The notes beneath the pieces were generated by a model. The model did not search any database. It had not been told where the DNA came from and worked only from the letters and a program-made list of their open reading frames with translations. The position numbers were made by a program, and so were the translations under genes. DNA of 64,000 bases, taken from the NCBI GenBank assembly GCA_017383485.1, contig JAFNXM010000013.1, forward strand, positions 26,800 through 90,799, in the 5' to 3' direction. Position 1 is the first letter of the stretch. Every line of letters begins with the position of its first letter. The DNA comes from Bacteroidaceae bacterium (GTDB lineage: Bacteria; Bacteroidota; Bacteroidia; Bacteroidales; Bacteroidaceae). This document shows, piece after piece, positions 35,774-48,889 of this stretch.

Positions 35774-37645
35774 TTAAAATTCTCTTATCTGTAATCCTGG
35801 CGTATGTAAGTCTACAGAGGCTTTTCTACAATAAAATACAGTGCCTTTTTCTCCATTGTCAAAATATTGGTCAAACCTTATTTTTTTATTTCTCCATGGT
35901 GAACCTGCAGTGGCGGTTCCCACACGTTTGTAACATATTTGTCCATGTTTGTCTTTGAAAGGTTGTACAATTTCATATTTTTTCCCGTATGATACATCCT
36001 CTTTGGTTCCTATGTGAGAGTAAATAGTGCTGCCTTCAAAGTAAAATGGACTACGGGGCTTAAATATAGGAAACTTTTGGGCAAGTTCTTTTATCCCCTT
36101 GTCGACACATCGTTTGCAAACATCAAGAATTACTTGGTCCTCATTGTTCCAACTTCTTAGAATAGTTTTAGAACTTGTAGTTCGGTATTTGCCGATGTAA
36201 TCTAATGTGAAAGCATATGATGAATTATCGAACTTTGTTTTCTTTTCTTTCGCTTCTAAATATGTAGTTTGATTGTCACACCAATAGTCACGATACATAG
36301 TCTGTGTCATGCTGTCGTCCCAACGAAGTTTGTATAGATAAGCATTCATCTTGACTCTGAAACCGCCAATGTCCGCAACAACGGCAGTAGCAACTTGACC
36401 AAGTGCGCTACCTGCATTCCAAGCATTGGCTGCACTTTGCTTGCGTCGTGCCTCCCAATAGTCTCCTTGACTGGCTGCAATGTATGCTTGCTGTTGGTTC
36501 ATTGCGCCCATCACAGCAGAACCAATACTTAGTAATGCCGTACCGAAAGCAGCCCACCCAGCTCCTTTCTTTTTGTCGATATAATCCATATCGCATACAA
36601 GGACAAATGTACTCTGCAGTAATTCTATTCCCTCATCACGCAACATGCCCGTTCCGCGAATATTGCTTAGTGATCGTTGATAATCTGCATATGAAGCGCC
36701 ATAGCCTCCGCGTTCATGTATTAAATCCAGATTCATACGTCCAGAATATTTATTTCTATTAAACCATCTGCCAACGATTTTTTGAGCAACATATTTGCTA
36801 CGTAAAAGCTCATCAATATCGCTCTTTGACTGCTTCCCGCTAACGCTAATTACGCGAAGGTCGCTTATATTATGCTCATTATAACGGGCAGGAAGGGGGA
36901 AACTTTTGAACACTCTTTCCATCTCCGCAGCATATTTTTTGTCGCGGTGAGTCAATAGAATAAGGCAAAGTGAACTACGGCGATATTGGTCTTTGTCTGT
37001 GGTGCCAGACAAACCCAATGTGGCAGAAGATCTTTGGGGTGTTTGTACTTGCTCGTTGCCGCGTAGTGAAAATGTAGGTGTCTCTTCAGAAGTGGGTGAA
37101 ACTATTTGCTGTGCGGAGATAGAATTTTTCTTTGAATAGTCTACACCTGAAAATTGTCCGTTGTCGAGTTTAGATATGCCTAAATACACATACTCTTCCC
37201 CTTTTTTAGTCGTAAATCCATTCTTGCTGGAGTAAAAAAGCGTTGAGTATTGGGGCTCAATAATTTCAAATCCATCATCATCACATGCCCCCCATAAACC
37301 ATTTCTTCGTACACCATAATGTGTATCATGTTTTACGATAAGATCATACCCACTTGAAAATGGGATGAGTAGTTTCCCATCGGTTGAATATGCTGCATCT
37401 TTTCCATCTTTGGATAAAGAGAAAAAGCCTCCGTTCATCTGGTGGTAAACTATCATATATTTTCCCATGGGAATAATTAATTTTCCATCGGGTGTCTCCG
37501 CACCTCTTTCACCGTTGCCTTTGTCTTTAACCAATACCCATTTAAACGTGTCTCCTTTTTCTTCTTTTATAATTTGTGCAAAGCAAACATGTATGTGTAA
37601 AATATTTGCGAACAGAATGAGTAGGAAGATTTTTTTTGTAACCAT
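35774..37645 (-). CDS. Exported WG-repeat-like protein, cassette gene 1
   Basis: The 623-residue product has a signal peptide (VCFA/QII). Residues about 30-180 look like WG-type beta repeats (GAETPDGKLIIPMGKY, AYSTDGKLLIPFSSGYD, YGVRRNGLWGACDDDGFEII). A conserved-looking middle follows (HERGGYGASYADYQRSLSN, then TFVLVCDMDYIDKKKGAGW), with a glycine/alanine-rich helical segment and FRVKMNAYLYKLRWDDSMT. Similar unnamed proteins occur in Bacteroides from memory. It is the first gene of the five-gene minus-strand run. No clear promoter box was found. Confidence 0.72.
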   Translation of the reverse strand: MVTKKIFLLILFANILHIHVCFAQIIKEEKGDTFKWVLVKDKGNGERGAETPDGKLIIPMGKYMIVYHQMNGGFFSLSKDGKDAAYSTDGKLLIPFSSGYDLIVKHDTHYGVRRNGLWGACDDDGFEIIEPQYSTLFYSSKNGFTTKKGEEYVYLGISKLDNGQFSGVDYSKKNSISAQQIVSPTSEETPTFSLRGNEQVQTPQRSSATLGLSGTTDKDQYRRSSLCLILLTHRDKKYAAEMERVFKSFPLPARYNEHNISDLRVISVSGKQSKSDIDELLRSKYVAQKIVGRWFNRNKYSGRMNLDLIHERGGYGASYADYQRSLSNIRGTGMLRDEGIELLQSTFVLVCDMDYIDKKKGAGWAAFGTALLSIGSAVMGAMNQQQAYIAASQGDYWEARRKQSAANAWNAGSALGQVATAVVADIGGFRVKMNAYLYKLRWDDSMTQTMYRDYWCDNQTTYLEAKEKKTKFDNSSYAFTLDYIGKYRTTSSKTILRSWNNEDQVILDVCKRCVDKGIKELAQKFPIFKPRSPFYFEGSTIYSHIGTKEDVSYGKKYEIVQPFKDKHGQICYKRVGTATAGSPWRNKKIRFDQYFDNGEKGTVFYCRKASVDLHTPGLQIREF

Positions 37646-37716
37646 ACCTGGACCCTTAATTTGCTTTTGTAAGTTCCCCCCTACTTAACGATTAATAATT
37701 GATAGTAAATATAGGA

Positions 37717-37757
37717 AATAAAAAGACGTGGGAGAAACTTTCGTCGCTTATCCCACT
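37717..37757 (-). terminator. Terminator of the candidate RNA
   Basis: On the minus strand GTGGGA pairs with TCCCAC, with further pairing of AAGCGACGAAAG in the loop, then GTCTTTTTATTT. Confidence 0.7.
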
Positions 37758-38104
37758 ATATCAGGCCTTCGCATTGCCTATGCACAGAGATAAGCAACTC
37801 AGCCAGCCCACGCCGTTGGGTATTATAATGATAGCATGCAACAATGGTGAACCTTGCGGTTCCCATTGTCGGCATACGGGTATAATACACCCAGCATGGA
37901 CGCTTCGTTGCGGAATCTTCTTGTGCATTGTCAAAGTTGCGAAGTTTGATGTAGTAGAAGATTACGTTCTGAAAACGTCCTTTCAATATTCTGAGTCCTT
38001 CTTTGTATATAAAGAGCTTTACAACTATTTATATATAGCAGTGAACCGAATATTATCCATCGATGTATAGATTCCTTCTCCCAAGCACCCAAGGGAGACT
38101 ATGT
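37719..38104 (-). ncRNA. Candidate structured non-coding RNA, about 385 nt
   Basis: A strong minus-strand promoter (38111-38141) and a terminator (37717-37757) frame a region rich in hairpins: a long stem at 37841-37869 (ACAATGG with CATTGT and GAACC with GGTTC around TTGC), 37878-37892 (GGGTATAATACACCC), 37964-37978 (ACGTTCTGAAAACGT), and GGGAGA/TCTCCC pairing near 38077-38098. The short frames over it look spurious. It lacks the tRNA-like ends of tmRNA and RNase P core motifs that I know. A 6S-type or Bacteroidales-specific RNA is possible but not shown. Confidence 0.55.
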
Positions 38105-38110
38105 TGCGAG

Positions 38111-38141
38111 CAAAGTTAAAGATTTTAATAAAAAGAACAAA
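38111..38141 (-). promoter_or_regulatory. Promoter of the candidate RNA
   Basis: On the minus strand TTTG (38138-38141), 19-nt spacer, TAACTTTG (38111-38118), followed by CTCGCA. Confidence 0.65.
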
Positions 38142-38198
38142 AAAAAACAAAAAAAAGTTTTTTTTGAAAATAAGTATTATTAGATACACTAAACTATA

Positions 38199-38221
38199 GC
38201 CAAAATATTTCGCATTTTTCG
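38199..38221 (+). repeat. 25-mer motif copy 5 (partial)
   Basis: GCCAAAATATTTCGCATTTT; the first bases differ from the other copies. Confidence 0.45.
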
Positions 38222-38393
38222 AGGCCAAATTTCGCTTAAAATCAATCGTGCACACTTTGGGCCGGAAATACGGCCTCTACGCGAGGTTAAATATCAGCTT
38301 TTTTGACGTGTTTTTTGAAAAAGCCTAAGGGAAATTGTGCTTTGGGCTCAAAAAACAAGGTAGGGATAGCCGTAACCGCAAGTTTGAAAATAG

Positions 38394-38478
38394 AAAAAAA
38401 GTAAGACTTTGTGAAAATTTCGCGACGCCTAGTTAAAATTATCCTAGACCTTTTTTCAACAAAGCCTTACCTTTTTTT
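38394..38478 (-). repeat. Intergenic inverted-repeat element, copy E
   Basis: The core lies at 38411-38434 on the minus strand (GTGAAAATTTCGCGACGCCT on the plus strand). The ends AAAAAAGTAAGACTTTGT and CAAAGCCTTACCTTTTTTT are inverted repeats. It sits just downstream of the M20 gene. Confidence 0.75.
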
Positions 38479-38527
38479 CAGGATGTCTGATTTTGTACTT
38501 ATACTGCGTTCTATTTCGACAAAGTGG

Positions 38528-38552
38528 TTTGTCAAAATATTTCGCATTTTTT
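38528..38552 (+). repeat. 25-mer motif copy 6
   Basis: TTTGTCAAAATATTTCGCAT followed by a T-run, next to the 3' end of the M20 gene. Confidence 0.55.
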
Positions 38553-38561
38553 ATGCCTCAT

Positions 38562-39929
38562 TTATTTCACCATTTCGTCGTAGTGCAAGTGGAAGCCGAC
38601 GACAGCCTCGATGCCACGTCGGAACATGTCGAGAGGGAAGTTTTCGTTGGGCGAGTGGATGGCGTTGCTCTCCAGGCCGAAGCCCATCAGGACGGTCTTG
38701 ATGCCGAGCACACGTTCGAAGTCGCTGATGATGGGGATAGAACCTCCGCGGCGCACTGCCAATGGACGCTTGCCAAAGGCTTCGGCAAATCCTGCTTCGG
38801 CTGCCCGGTAGGCGGGCAAGTCGATAGGACATACATAACCTTCGCCGCCATGCATGGGGCGCACTTCTACACGTACGCTCTTTGGAGCAATGGCTTTGAT
38901 ATAGTCGATAAAGAGTTGAGAGATTTTCTCATGCTGTTGGTGGGGGACAAGGCGTGTAGAGACTTTGGCATAAGCCTTGGAGGGCAATACGGTTTTGGAA
39001 CCTTGCGCTGTGTAACCGCCCCAAATGCCGCAAACGTCAAAGGATGGACGGCAACTGTTGCGCTCGATCGTAGAATAACCCTCCTCGCCACTGACTTCGT
39101 CGATGTCGATAGCACGTTTGTATTTGTCGAGGTCGAATGGTATTTCGGCGATCATGGCACGTTCTTCGGCCGAGAGTTCCTCTACGTCATCATAAAAATG
39201 AGGTATAGTGATGCGGCCCTTGTCGTCGACTACTTTTGCCAACATCTGGCAAAGCACGTTGATAGGGTTGGCTACGGCGCCACCGAAGTGTCCCGAGTGG
39301 AGGTCGCGGTTAGGCCCTGTGACTTCGATCTCCCAGTAAGCCAGACCGCGCAGTCCAGTAGTTAGACTGGGCAGTTCGGCGCTGAGCATGCTGGTATCGC
39401 TGACCAGGATAATGTCTGCCTTGAGCAATTGGGCATGTTCGCTCAGGAATCCGCCAAGTGATGGACTGCCGATTTCCTCCTCGCCCTCGAAGATAAACTT
39501 GACATTATGTTTCAACAGATCGTGCTTCACGAGGTATTCGAATGCCTTGGCCTGAATCATGGCCTGGCCCTTGTCGTCGTCGGCGCCACGTGCCCAGATG
39601 CGGCCGTCGCGCACTTCGGGTTCGAAGGGGTTGCTGTGCCACAATTCCAGTGGCTCGGCTGGCATCACGTCGTAGTGTGAATAGATCAGCACGGTCTTGG
39701 CATCGTCGGCTACGTGCTTTTCTGCATACACCAGGGGGTTGCCTGCTGATGGCATGACTTCGGCACGATCTACGCCTGCCTGGCGGAGCAGTTCGGCCCA
39801 ACGTTCGGCGCAGCGTAGCATCTCGTCCTTTTTGTCGGGATGTGCGCTGATACTGGGTATGCGAATGAGCGAGAAGAGCTCGTCGAGGAAGCGCGCCTCG
39901 TTCTCTTGAATGTAATTTTTGATATCCAT
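38562..39929 (-). CDS. M20-family dipeptidase/aminoacylase-like peptidase
   Basis: The 455-residue zinc peptidase shows SHYDVMP (first metal His and Asp), GADDDKGQ (bridging Asp), EGEEEIGSPSL (catalytic Glu and metal Glu), and a GHFGGAVANP dimerisation region. It fits the CNDP/PepV-like dipeptidase branch, cytoplasmic, finishing off imported peptides. The gene ends the cls-C10-M20 operon (44 bp after C10), which fits protein breakdown by a secreted protease followed by intracellular dipeptide cleavage. Confidence 0.92.
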   Translation of the reverse strand: MDIKNYIQENEARFLDELFSLIRIPSISAHPDKKDEMLRCAERWAELLRQAGVDRAEVMPSAGNPLVYAEKHVADDAKTVLIYSHYDVMPAEPLELWHSNPFEPEVRDGRIWARGADDDKGQAMIQAKAFEYLVKHDLLKHNVKFIFEGEEEIGSPSLGGFLSEHAQLLKADIILVSDTSMLSAELPSLTTGLRGLAYWEIEVTGPNRDLHSGHFGGAVANPINVLCQMLAKVVDDKGRITIPHFYDDVEELSAEERAMIAEIPFDLDKYKRAIDIDEVSGEEGYSTIERNSCRPSFDVCGIWGGYTAQGSKTVLPSKAYAKVSTRLVPHQQHEKISQLFIDYIKAIAPKSVRVEVRPMHGGEGYVCPIDLPAYRAAEAGFAEAFGKRPLAVRRGGSIPIISDFERVLGIKTVLMGFGLESNAIHSPNENFPLDMFRRGIEAVVGFHLHYDEMVK

Positions 39930-39973
39930 ATTATATAATGTTTTGAGTTCGTATTTTCACACTTGGGCCCACT

Positions 39974-41911
39974 TCAGCGAAACAGCCTCTTCTTTCCCTT
40001 GCTCACTGCTATGCCTCGCTTGGGGCGCTGGGGCAATCGTTTGCCATCGGGGGAATACCACACTGTGTTTGAATCATTGGGCACAAGGGTCGGGGCAGAG
40101 ATGGCTGCATCCACACCTTGTATGAACTTGATGGAATGTTGTATCTTCCAGGGACTACGCAGGAGCAACGTGTAGGTTTGTCCTGTCTTCAAACCGTTGA
40201 ATAGAAACGCCTGCGTCTCTTTCGCACCGGGCTGGGTGTATATCTTTTGCGTGTGGCGCGTTCCCTCCTGTGTACCATCATAGATGCCTTCGACGACTTC
40301 GGCTATCAAGCGCTGTCCGGCGCGTGCATCTGTGGATAGGTTGCGGTAAGTAATGTCTACGCGGGTAGTTCCCGTTGCAGGGAAGTCTATCAGCGGACGA
40401 TCAAACTCTATCTGTGCCGCAACGCCGTCTCGGATCGTGAGTGGTTGTTCCCATAGTATTTCTACGTCGTCAGGTGAAATGCAAAACAGCCGTTCGCCCG
40501 CCTCGCTGAAAGTAGCATGGATAATGCACGTATCCACTGCTTGTGGCAACAATGTCGCACCACTGAGCGCCACAAAGTCGGCTCCTTCAAATCGCACCGT
40601 ATCTGTGACGGCGTGGGTGAAGTATTCGAAAGGCGTAGTCAAAGGATAGTCGCTCGTATTTTTGATGATGCACTGGATAGGTGTCATCTTTTTTGTCTCG
40701 GGTGGGAGTAGGGGAGTGACTTCCAAGACCTGGATCTCGCGCCCCGTTCTTGCCAACGTATCAGGCAAGGCATTGTCTACTACATCAGGACAGATAAATA
40801 ACGCTTCCTGATTGCAAAAGAAACCTTCGTCTATTCCAGATTGACCGAGGTCGTATTGTGGTTCAGCAAAGTTGAGCAAATCCAATCGAAAGTAGCCGTC
40901 ATAGTTGCCACCGTATCCCCAGTTGACGTGAAAAAGTCCTGCTTCGTCGATACCATCCAGGACAAAGGCGTGACCAGACATGCTGCCCGTATAACCAGCA
41001 TAGAGTACAGGCCTGTCAGCATAGATCTCTGCGCAAATCATCGCCTTCCAATCTTCAGGAGAATACTTGTAACTGTCCGCATAGTGCACATAAGGCAGGG
41101 CAAAAGTACGCCTGAGCGGTTCGACCAAACGGCTCACGCGAGCGCCGCTTTCATTAGGCCCCCAGTTCATCCTGGCTGCTATGCCGCACATTAGGGATAA
41201 TTTTGCCACAGCGTCGATTTCTTCTGCCGTAGCCTCTCCTGTGTCATAATTGTCAAGGATGAGTCGGCTGTCCATCCTCTCGCCAGGCAGTATAGATGGA
41301 ATGGCGTAGTGCGCGGTGCTCCAGCCGTGCAAAGTATCTGCCAGTACGTATTCGCGACGATAATAGGTGAGTACCTCCTCCAGCGCCGTGGCTACACAAC
41401 CTACCACGCAGCGTTCGCTACTCGTTGTGCCATCGTCATAAGTATAGTGAGGGCAATAATTATTATACGGCGCCTTTTGATGGCGTGTTGTCGTGAGCAA
41501 AGGCTTTACTGGGGTGTGGGTATTTGCCGTTGTCTTTTTGTCTTGAGGTCTGATGTATTTCAGCGTCTGTCTGAATGTTTTTAGCGCAGCCGGTATTTCC
41601 TCGTTACGACAATAACCATAGCCCAGTATCTCGGGCAGTGCGTCGTTTGCTGCCGTTAGAATGAAGGCGCCTTCAGTATGCTTGAAGAGATAGGATGAAC
41701 CATCGTGTGCTGCCAGTCTGAGCCCCTCGTCACGACTATTACTGCGCTGCATGCGACCTCCCGCCTGCTGCATCTTTTCCCACTGTGCCTGTGCCCGACG
41801 TCTGGCCGTGATGGAATCTATCGGCATGGCGAGCAGATGAAGCGAGACGAAAATCAACGCCCACGTGGTGGCGTAGCGTCTGACCCTTGATAAGTGTGAA
41901 AACAGATACAT
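39974..41911 (-). CDS. Secreted C10 (streptopain-type) cysteine protease
   Basis: The 645-residue protein has an N-terminal hydrophobic signal, a Spi_C10-like propeptide (residues about 35-130), and the C10 catalytic domain with Cys172 (RCVVGCVATA) and His314 (MSGHAFVLDG), plus HVNWGYGGNYDGYF. A beta-rich C-terminal region ends in VWYSPDGKRL and GIAVSKGKKRLFR, a divergent form of the GRR-type tail seen in GH20. Such proteases are secreted zymogens degrading host proteins or processing surface proteins. No separate C10 inhibitor gene is adjacent. Confidence 0.9.
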   Translation of the reverse strand: MYLFSHLSRVRRYATTWALIFVSLHLLAMPIDSITARRRAQAQWEKMQQAGGRMQRSNSRDEGLRLAAHDGSSYLFKHTEGAFILTAANDALPEILGYGYCRNEEIPAALKTFRQTLKYIRPQDKKTTANTHTPVKPLLTTTRHQKAPYNNYCPHYTYDDGTTSSERCVVGCVATALEEVLTYYRREYVLADTLHGWSTAHYAIPSILPGERMDSRLILDNYDTGEATAEEIDAVAKLSLMCGIAARMNWGPNESGARVSRLVEPLRRTFALPYVHYADSYKYSPEDWKAMICAEIYADRPVLYAGYTGSMSGHAFVLDGIDEAGLFHVNWGYGGNYDGYFRLDLLNFAEPQYDLGQSGIDEGFFCNQEALFICPDVVDNALPDTLARTGREIQVLEVTPLLPPETKKMTPIQCIIKNTSDYPLTTPFEYFTHAVTDTVRFEGADFVALSGATLLPQAVDTCIIHATFSEAGERLFCISPDDVEILWEQPLTIRDGVAAQIEFDRPLIDFPATGTTRVDITYRNLSTDARAGQRLIAEVVEGIYDGTQEGTRHTQKIYTQPGAKETQAFLFNGLKTGQTYTLLLRSPWKIQHSIKFIQGVDAAISAPTLVPNDSNTVWYSPDGKRLPQRPKRGIAVSKGKKRLFR

Positions 41912-41954
41912 ATATATTATATATAGTAGGGGGAGATAGGATTGATAATAGATA

Positions 41955-43394
41955 TTATAAAATTGGCGAAATGATTCGTGTGGCGGATTCCAGGCATTTT
42001 TTGTAAAGGGGACGTTCGCGCCATTCTTCTATGTTTAGTTCTCTGCAATGTTCAGCATCTACGAAGAATTGTGTCTTGATTTCTTTCGCCACCACGTCGT
42101 CGTAGATGAAAGCATTCACTTCAAAATTGTTGTCGAAACTACGTTGATCCATATTCGAACTGCCTACGGTGCACCAATCGTCGTCTGCTACGGCACACTT
42201 GCTATGCAAGAATCCATTTTTGTACATATAAATGCGAATGCCTGCTCTGAGCGCATCTTCGATATAACTGTCGTTGCCCCAGCGCAGTATTTTAGAGTCT
42301 GGTTTCTCGGGGATCATGATGCGGATGTCTACTCCCGATAGTGCAGCAGTACGCAACGCCTGCATCACCACTTCCGAAGGCATGAAATAGGGCGTCTGCA
42401 GGTACAGGTAGCGTTTGGTATTTTGTATCACCCAAGTCAGCGCATACATGATGTGTGGGTAGCGTGCCACGGGATTTGCCAATACCACCTGCATCTGTAC
42501 GCCTTGTGTGTCGGGAGCTTGGGTTGAAAAATGCGCGGGGAAGTATTGTGCGTCGTAGGGTAATTCCTGTGTTGTGAAATACCAGTCTGAAACAAAGATG
42601 CGTTGCAGTTCGGTCACGGTGCCGCCCTCTATGCGCAAATGGGCGTCGCGCCATTCGCCGCCCTTCTTGCTCAGGTATCTCTCTGCCAGGTTCATGCCGC
42701 CCATATAGCCTACTTTGCCGTCGATGACTACGATTTTGCGGTGATTGCGGTAGTTGGCGCGGTGTGTCAGTCGGCGAAAGTGTACCGGCATGAACGCCTG
42801 CGTCTCGCCACCCGCCCTACGCAGTGGTTCCAGGAACTCCTTGCGCATACGCCAACAGCCTACGTCGTCATAGAGCAAGCGTACCGTTACACCCTCTTTG
42901 ACCTTCTGGGTAAGTGCCTTGACCACGGCACTACCCACTTCGTCCTCCTCGATGATATAGGTCTGCAGGTGTATGTGATGCTTTGCCGCTTCGATATCTT
43001 TCAGGAGCGCCGCGAGCATCGCTCTGCCATTCCACATCAGGGCCACCTGATTGTCGCTCGTCAGTTGGGCACGCGCTCTGCTGCGGTTGAAGTTGATCAG
43101 TCGCCCATACTTCTGTTCGCCCTTGTCACAACTCTCGTATGCCTTTGCCCTGGGTACTTTTTGCGTCAATAGGTCATAGGCGCGTTTCTCGATATACCTT
43201 TCCTTTCGGATGTTTTGCCCCAAAAAATAAAAGAGAATCCATCCCACCACGGGCACACCCACCAGGAGCAACACCCAAGCCACCGTCTTTGCAGGCTGAC
43301 GATTTTCCAGCACCACGACAATGATCGTGGTGGCAATCAGTAGGAAATAACCTACGGACAGTATGCCGATGAATATGTCCTGCCAGGATGTCAT
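41955..43394 (-). CDS. cls: Cardiolipin synthase
   Basis: The 479-residue phospholipase-D-superfamily enzyme has two N-terminal membrane helices and two HKD motifs (HRKIVVIDGKVGYMGG; HSKCAVADDDWCTVGSSNMD), each with His, Lys and Asp. It condenses two phosphatidylglycerols to cardiolipin at the inner membrane. The length matches the ClsA type. It is the first gene of a run with C10 and M20 (gaps of 43 and 44 bp); a variant promoter box TATCTTCG lies on the minus strand at 43473-43480. Confidence 0.93.
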   Translation of the reverse strand: MTSWQDIFIGILSVGYFLLIATTIIVVVLENRQPAKTVAWVLLLVGVPVVGWILFYFLGQNIRKERYIEKRAYDLLTQKVPRAKAYESCDKGEQKYGRLINFNRSRARAQLTSDNQVALMWNGRAMLAALLKDIEAAKHHIHLQTYIIEEDEVGSAVVKALTQKVKEGVTVRLLYDDVGCWRMRKEFLEPLRRAGGETQAFMPVHFRRLTHRANYRNHRKIVVIDGKVGYMGGMNLAERYLSKKGGEWRDAHLRIEGGTVTELQRIFVSDWYFTTQELPYDAQYFPAHFSTQAPDTQGVQMQVVLANPVARYPHIMYALTWVIQNTKRYLYLQTPYFMPSEVVMQALRTAALSGVDIRIMIPEKPDSKILRWGNDSYIEDALRAGIRIYMYKNGFLHSKCAVADDDWCTVGSSNMDQRSFDNNFEVNAFIYDDVVAKEIKTQFFVDAEHCRELNIEEWRERPLYKKCLESATRIISPIL

Positions 43395-43554
43395 GTAGGG
43401 AGTAGACGAGTTGACAAGTAGTCAAGTAGACGAGTAATAAATCAATAGGTAAAAACTTTCTGTGTTTGGGCGAAGATAGTCATTTCACGGGAAAATACAA
43501 AGGATATTTGCTTTTTTTAATATAATAGGCTTTCGTTGGTCGCCAGAAAAAGCG

Positions 43555-43562
43555 TAATTTTG
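43555..43562 (+). promoter_or_regulatory. Promoter -7 box of the barrel-like protein gene
   Basis: TAATTTTG followed by TCGCAGG; a TTTCG box lies 19 nt upstream. Confidence 0.5.
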
Positions 43563-43642
43563 TCGCAGGTCTTTTGGATAACCCACTCGGTGGGAAAATA
43601 TCTGCACCATATTAACTATTAATTGTATCACTGACTACGACC

Positions 43643-44374
43643 ATGAAAATAGCTCCTTTCATACGTCTGCTCCTCCTGTCATTTGCCTTTGTCAGCCTCC
43701 CCGTGTTGGCACAAAGCCAGGGTGAAAGGGTGGATACCCTGGTATCAGCATCGGCAGAAGTGGCGCCCGATACCGAGGCCGAGATATTGATGGACTTGCC
43801 TGTATCTCCTGCACCATACGACCTCTGCTACTCCCCTGTGTCCTTTTATCCCTCGCCCTTTGCCTTTCATCCTTCGCCTTGCGGTTTTAGTCCCTTCTCA
43901 TGGCCTCTGCATCAGGGTTTCAATGCCCAGTTGTCCATGAATGTGACTTCTGCTTTTGGCAAGGGTGCGCCAAGCGGTGTGGGCTTTGGACAAAGCATTG
44001 CGTTGGCATATGCAGCTCCTGTGAGCAAGAAAGTCAACGTTGCAGTCGGCGTCCATGCGCAGAATATGGATTGGGGGGCATATCATCACAACAATGTGGG
44101 CGTGAGTGCTGCGGTCACCTATCGTCCCAACGACAATGTTTATGTCACAGGTTATGTAGTCAAGAACTTTGGCCCTCGTAGAGTACGACCAACATACACC
44201 CCCTGTGCTTCGCTCTATCCCCTGCGCCCTGCAAGTCTCGCATTCGGGCCCCAGAGATTTTTACCCCATCCCTATCTTTATGATGATTTCTCCACGCGCA
44301 TCGGTGCGTCGGCAGATTTCAAGATTGGCGAACATTCCTATATTCATGTCAGTTTCGAGCATTGCCAGTGGTAG
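43643..44374 (+). CDS. Exported outer-membrane barrel-like protein, unknown function
   Basis: The 243-residue product has a signal peptide (LPVLA/QSQ), a proline/phenylalanine-rich stretch (YSPVSFYPSPFAFHPSP), then alternating beta strands (NAQLSMNVTSAFG, SIALAYAAPVSKKVNVAVGVH, VSAAVTYRPNDNVYVTGYVV, TRIGASADFKIG) ending HVSFEHCQW with an aromatic C-terminal residue, as in outer-membrane barrels. No family is recognised. It stands alone before element F. Confidence 0.65.
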   Translation: MKIAPFIRLLLLSFAFVSLPVLAQSQGERVDTLVSASAEVAPDTEAEILMDLPVSPAPYDLCYSPVSFYPSPFAFHPSPCGFSPFSWPLHQGFNAQLSMNVTSAFGKGAPSGVGFGQSIALAYAAPVSKKVNVAVGVHAQNMDWGAYHHNNVGVSAAVTYRPNDNVYVTGYVVKNFGPRRVRPTYTPCASLYPLRPASLAFGPQRFLPHPYLYDDFSTRIGASADFKIGEHSYIHVSFEHCQW

Positions 44375-44464
44375 TATAGTGCTCTCTCCTACATAAAAAA
44401 AACTTTACAGAAGCAGCCTCCTTGGAGTTCAAGAGGGGCTCTTTTTTTATATCCCAAAATGCTT

Positions 44465-44556
44465 CCAAAAAAAGGTCTAACCTTTTTGAAATTTCGCGAC
44501 GCCTCGTTAAAATTATCCTAGGCTTTTTTTTGACGAGGCGTCGCAAAGTTTTTTCG
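44465..44556 (-). repeat. Intergenic inverted-repeat element, copy F (double core)
   Basis: The core lies at 44484-44508 on the minus strand (AAATTTCGCGACGCCTCGTT on plus) and a second, inverted copy at 44532-44554 (GACGAGGCGTCGCAAAGT). This copy therefore folds on its cores rather than only on its ends. Confidence 0.7.
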
Positions 44557-44637
44557 ACACCAATTCGCTCCTTTCCGGTTTCAGCGAATGAGGGAAAAAG
44601 TTTGTGTGTAAATGGTGATAATGTTGTGGAAAAATTG

Positions 44638-44645
44638 TAACTTTG
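44638..44645 (+). promoter_or_regulatory. GH2 gene -7 box
   Basis: TAACTTTG followed by CAAGG. The ATG is 112 nt downstream. Confidence 0.5.
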
Positions 44646-44750
44646 CAAGGGTGGAGTGGATTGCAGATTTCCGAGGGTTTTCTGAGACCTCGAACAAGCC
44701 ATCCACCATCGCTTTTAGGGATAAAGAAATAATATTAACCTAAACCATAA

Positions 44751-48773
<4,023 letters not shown>

Positions 48774-48798
48774 TATCGCACACATGTATATAATAAAA

Positions 48799-48846
48799 AG
48801 AGAGGATGCGTATCTGCATAGAGCACGTGTCCTCTCCTTTTTTTGC
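48799..48846 (+). terminator. GH2 terminator
   Basis: AGAGAGGATGCG pairs imperfectly with CGTGTCCTCTCC and runs into TTTTTTT. Confidence 0.7.
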
Positions 48847-48889
48847 TTTTATAGTCAATTGCTGTTGTTGGCGGTCTATGTTTTTTTGA

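Larger units (their letters stand above)
37646..38561. other. Intergenic region with candidate RNA gene, element E and 25-mers
   Basis: Contains the probable structured RNA (37719-38104, minus), its promoter and terminator, an AT-rich stretch, 25-mer motifs at 38199 and 38528, and repeat element E (38394-38478). I see no protein gene. Confidence 0.6.

Noticed and set aside
37699-38070. 123-residue plus-strand frame and 76-residue minus-strand frame
   Set aside because: Both overlap the hairpin-rich candidate RNA gene; the promoter and terminator fit an RNA better than either frame.
37719-38104. tmRNA or RNase P RNA identity for the candidate RNA
   Set aside because: I see no tRNA-like T-arm or CCA end and none of the RNase P core motifs I know.
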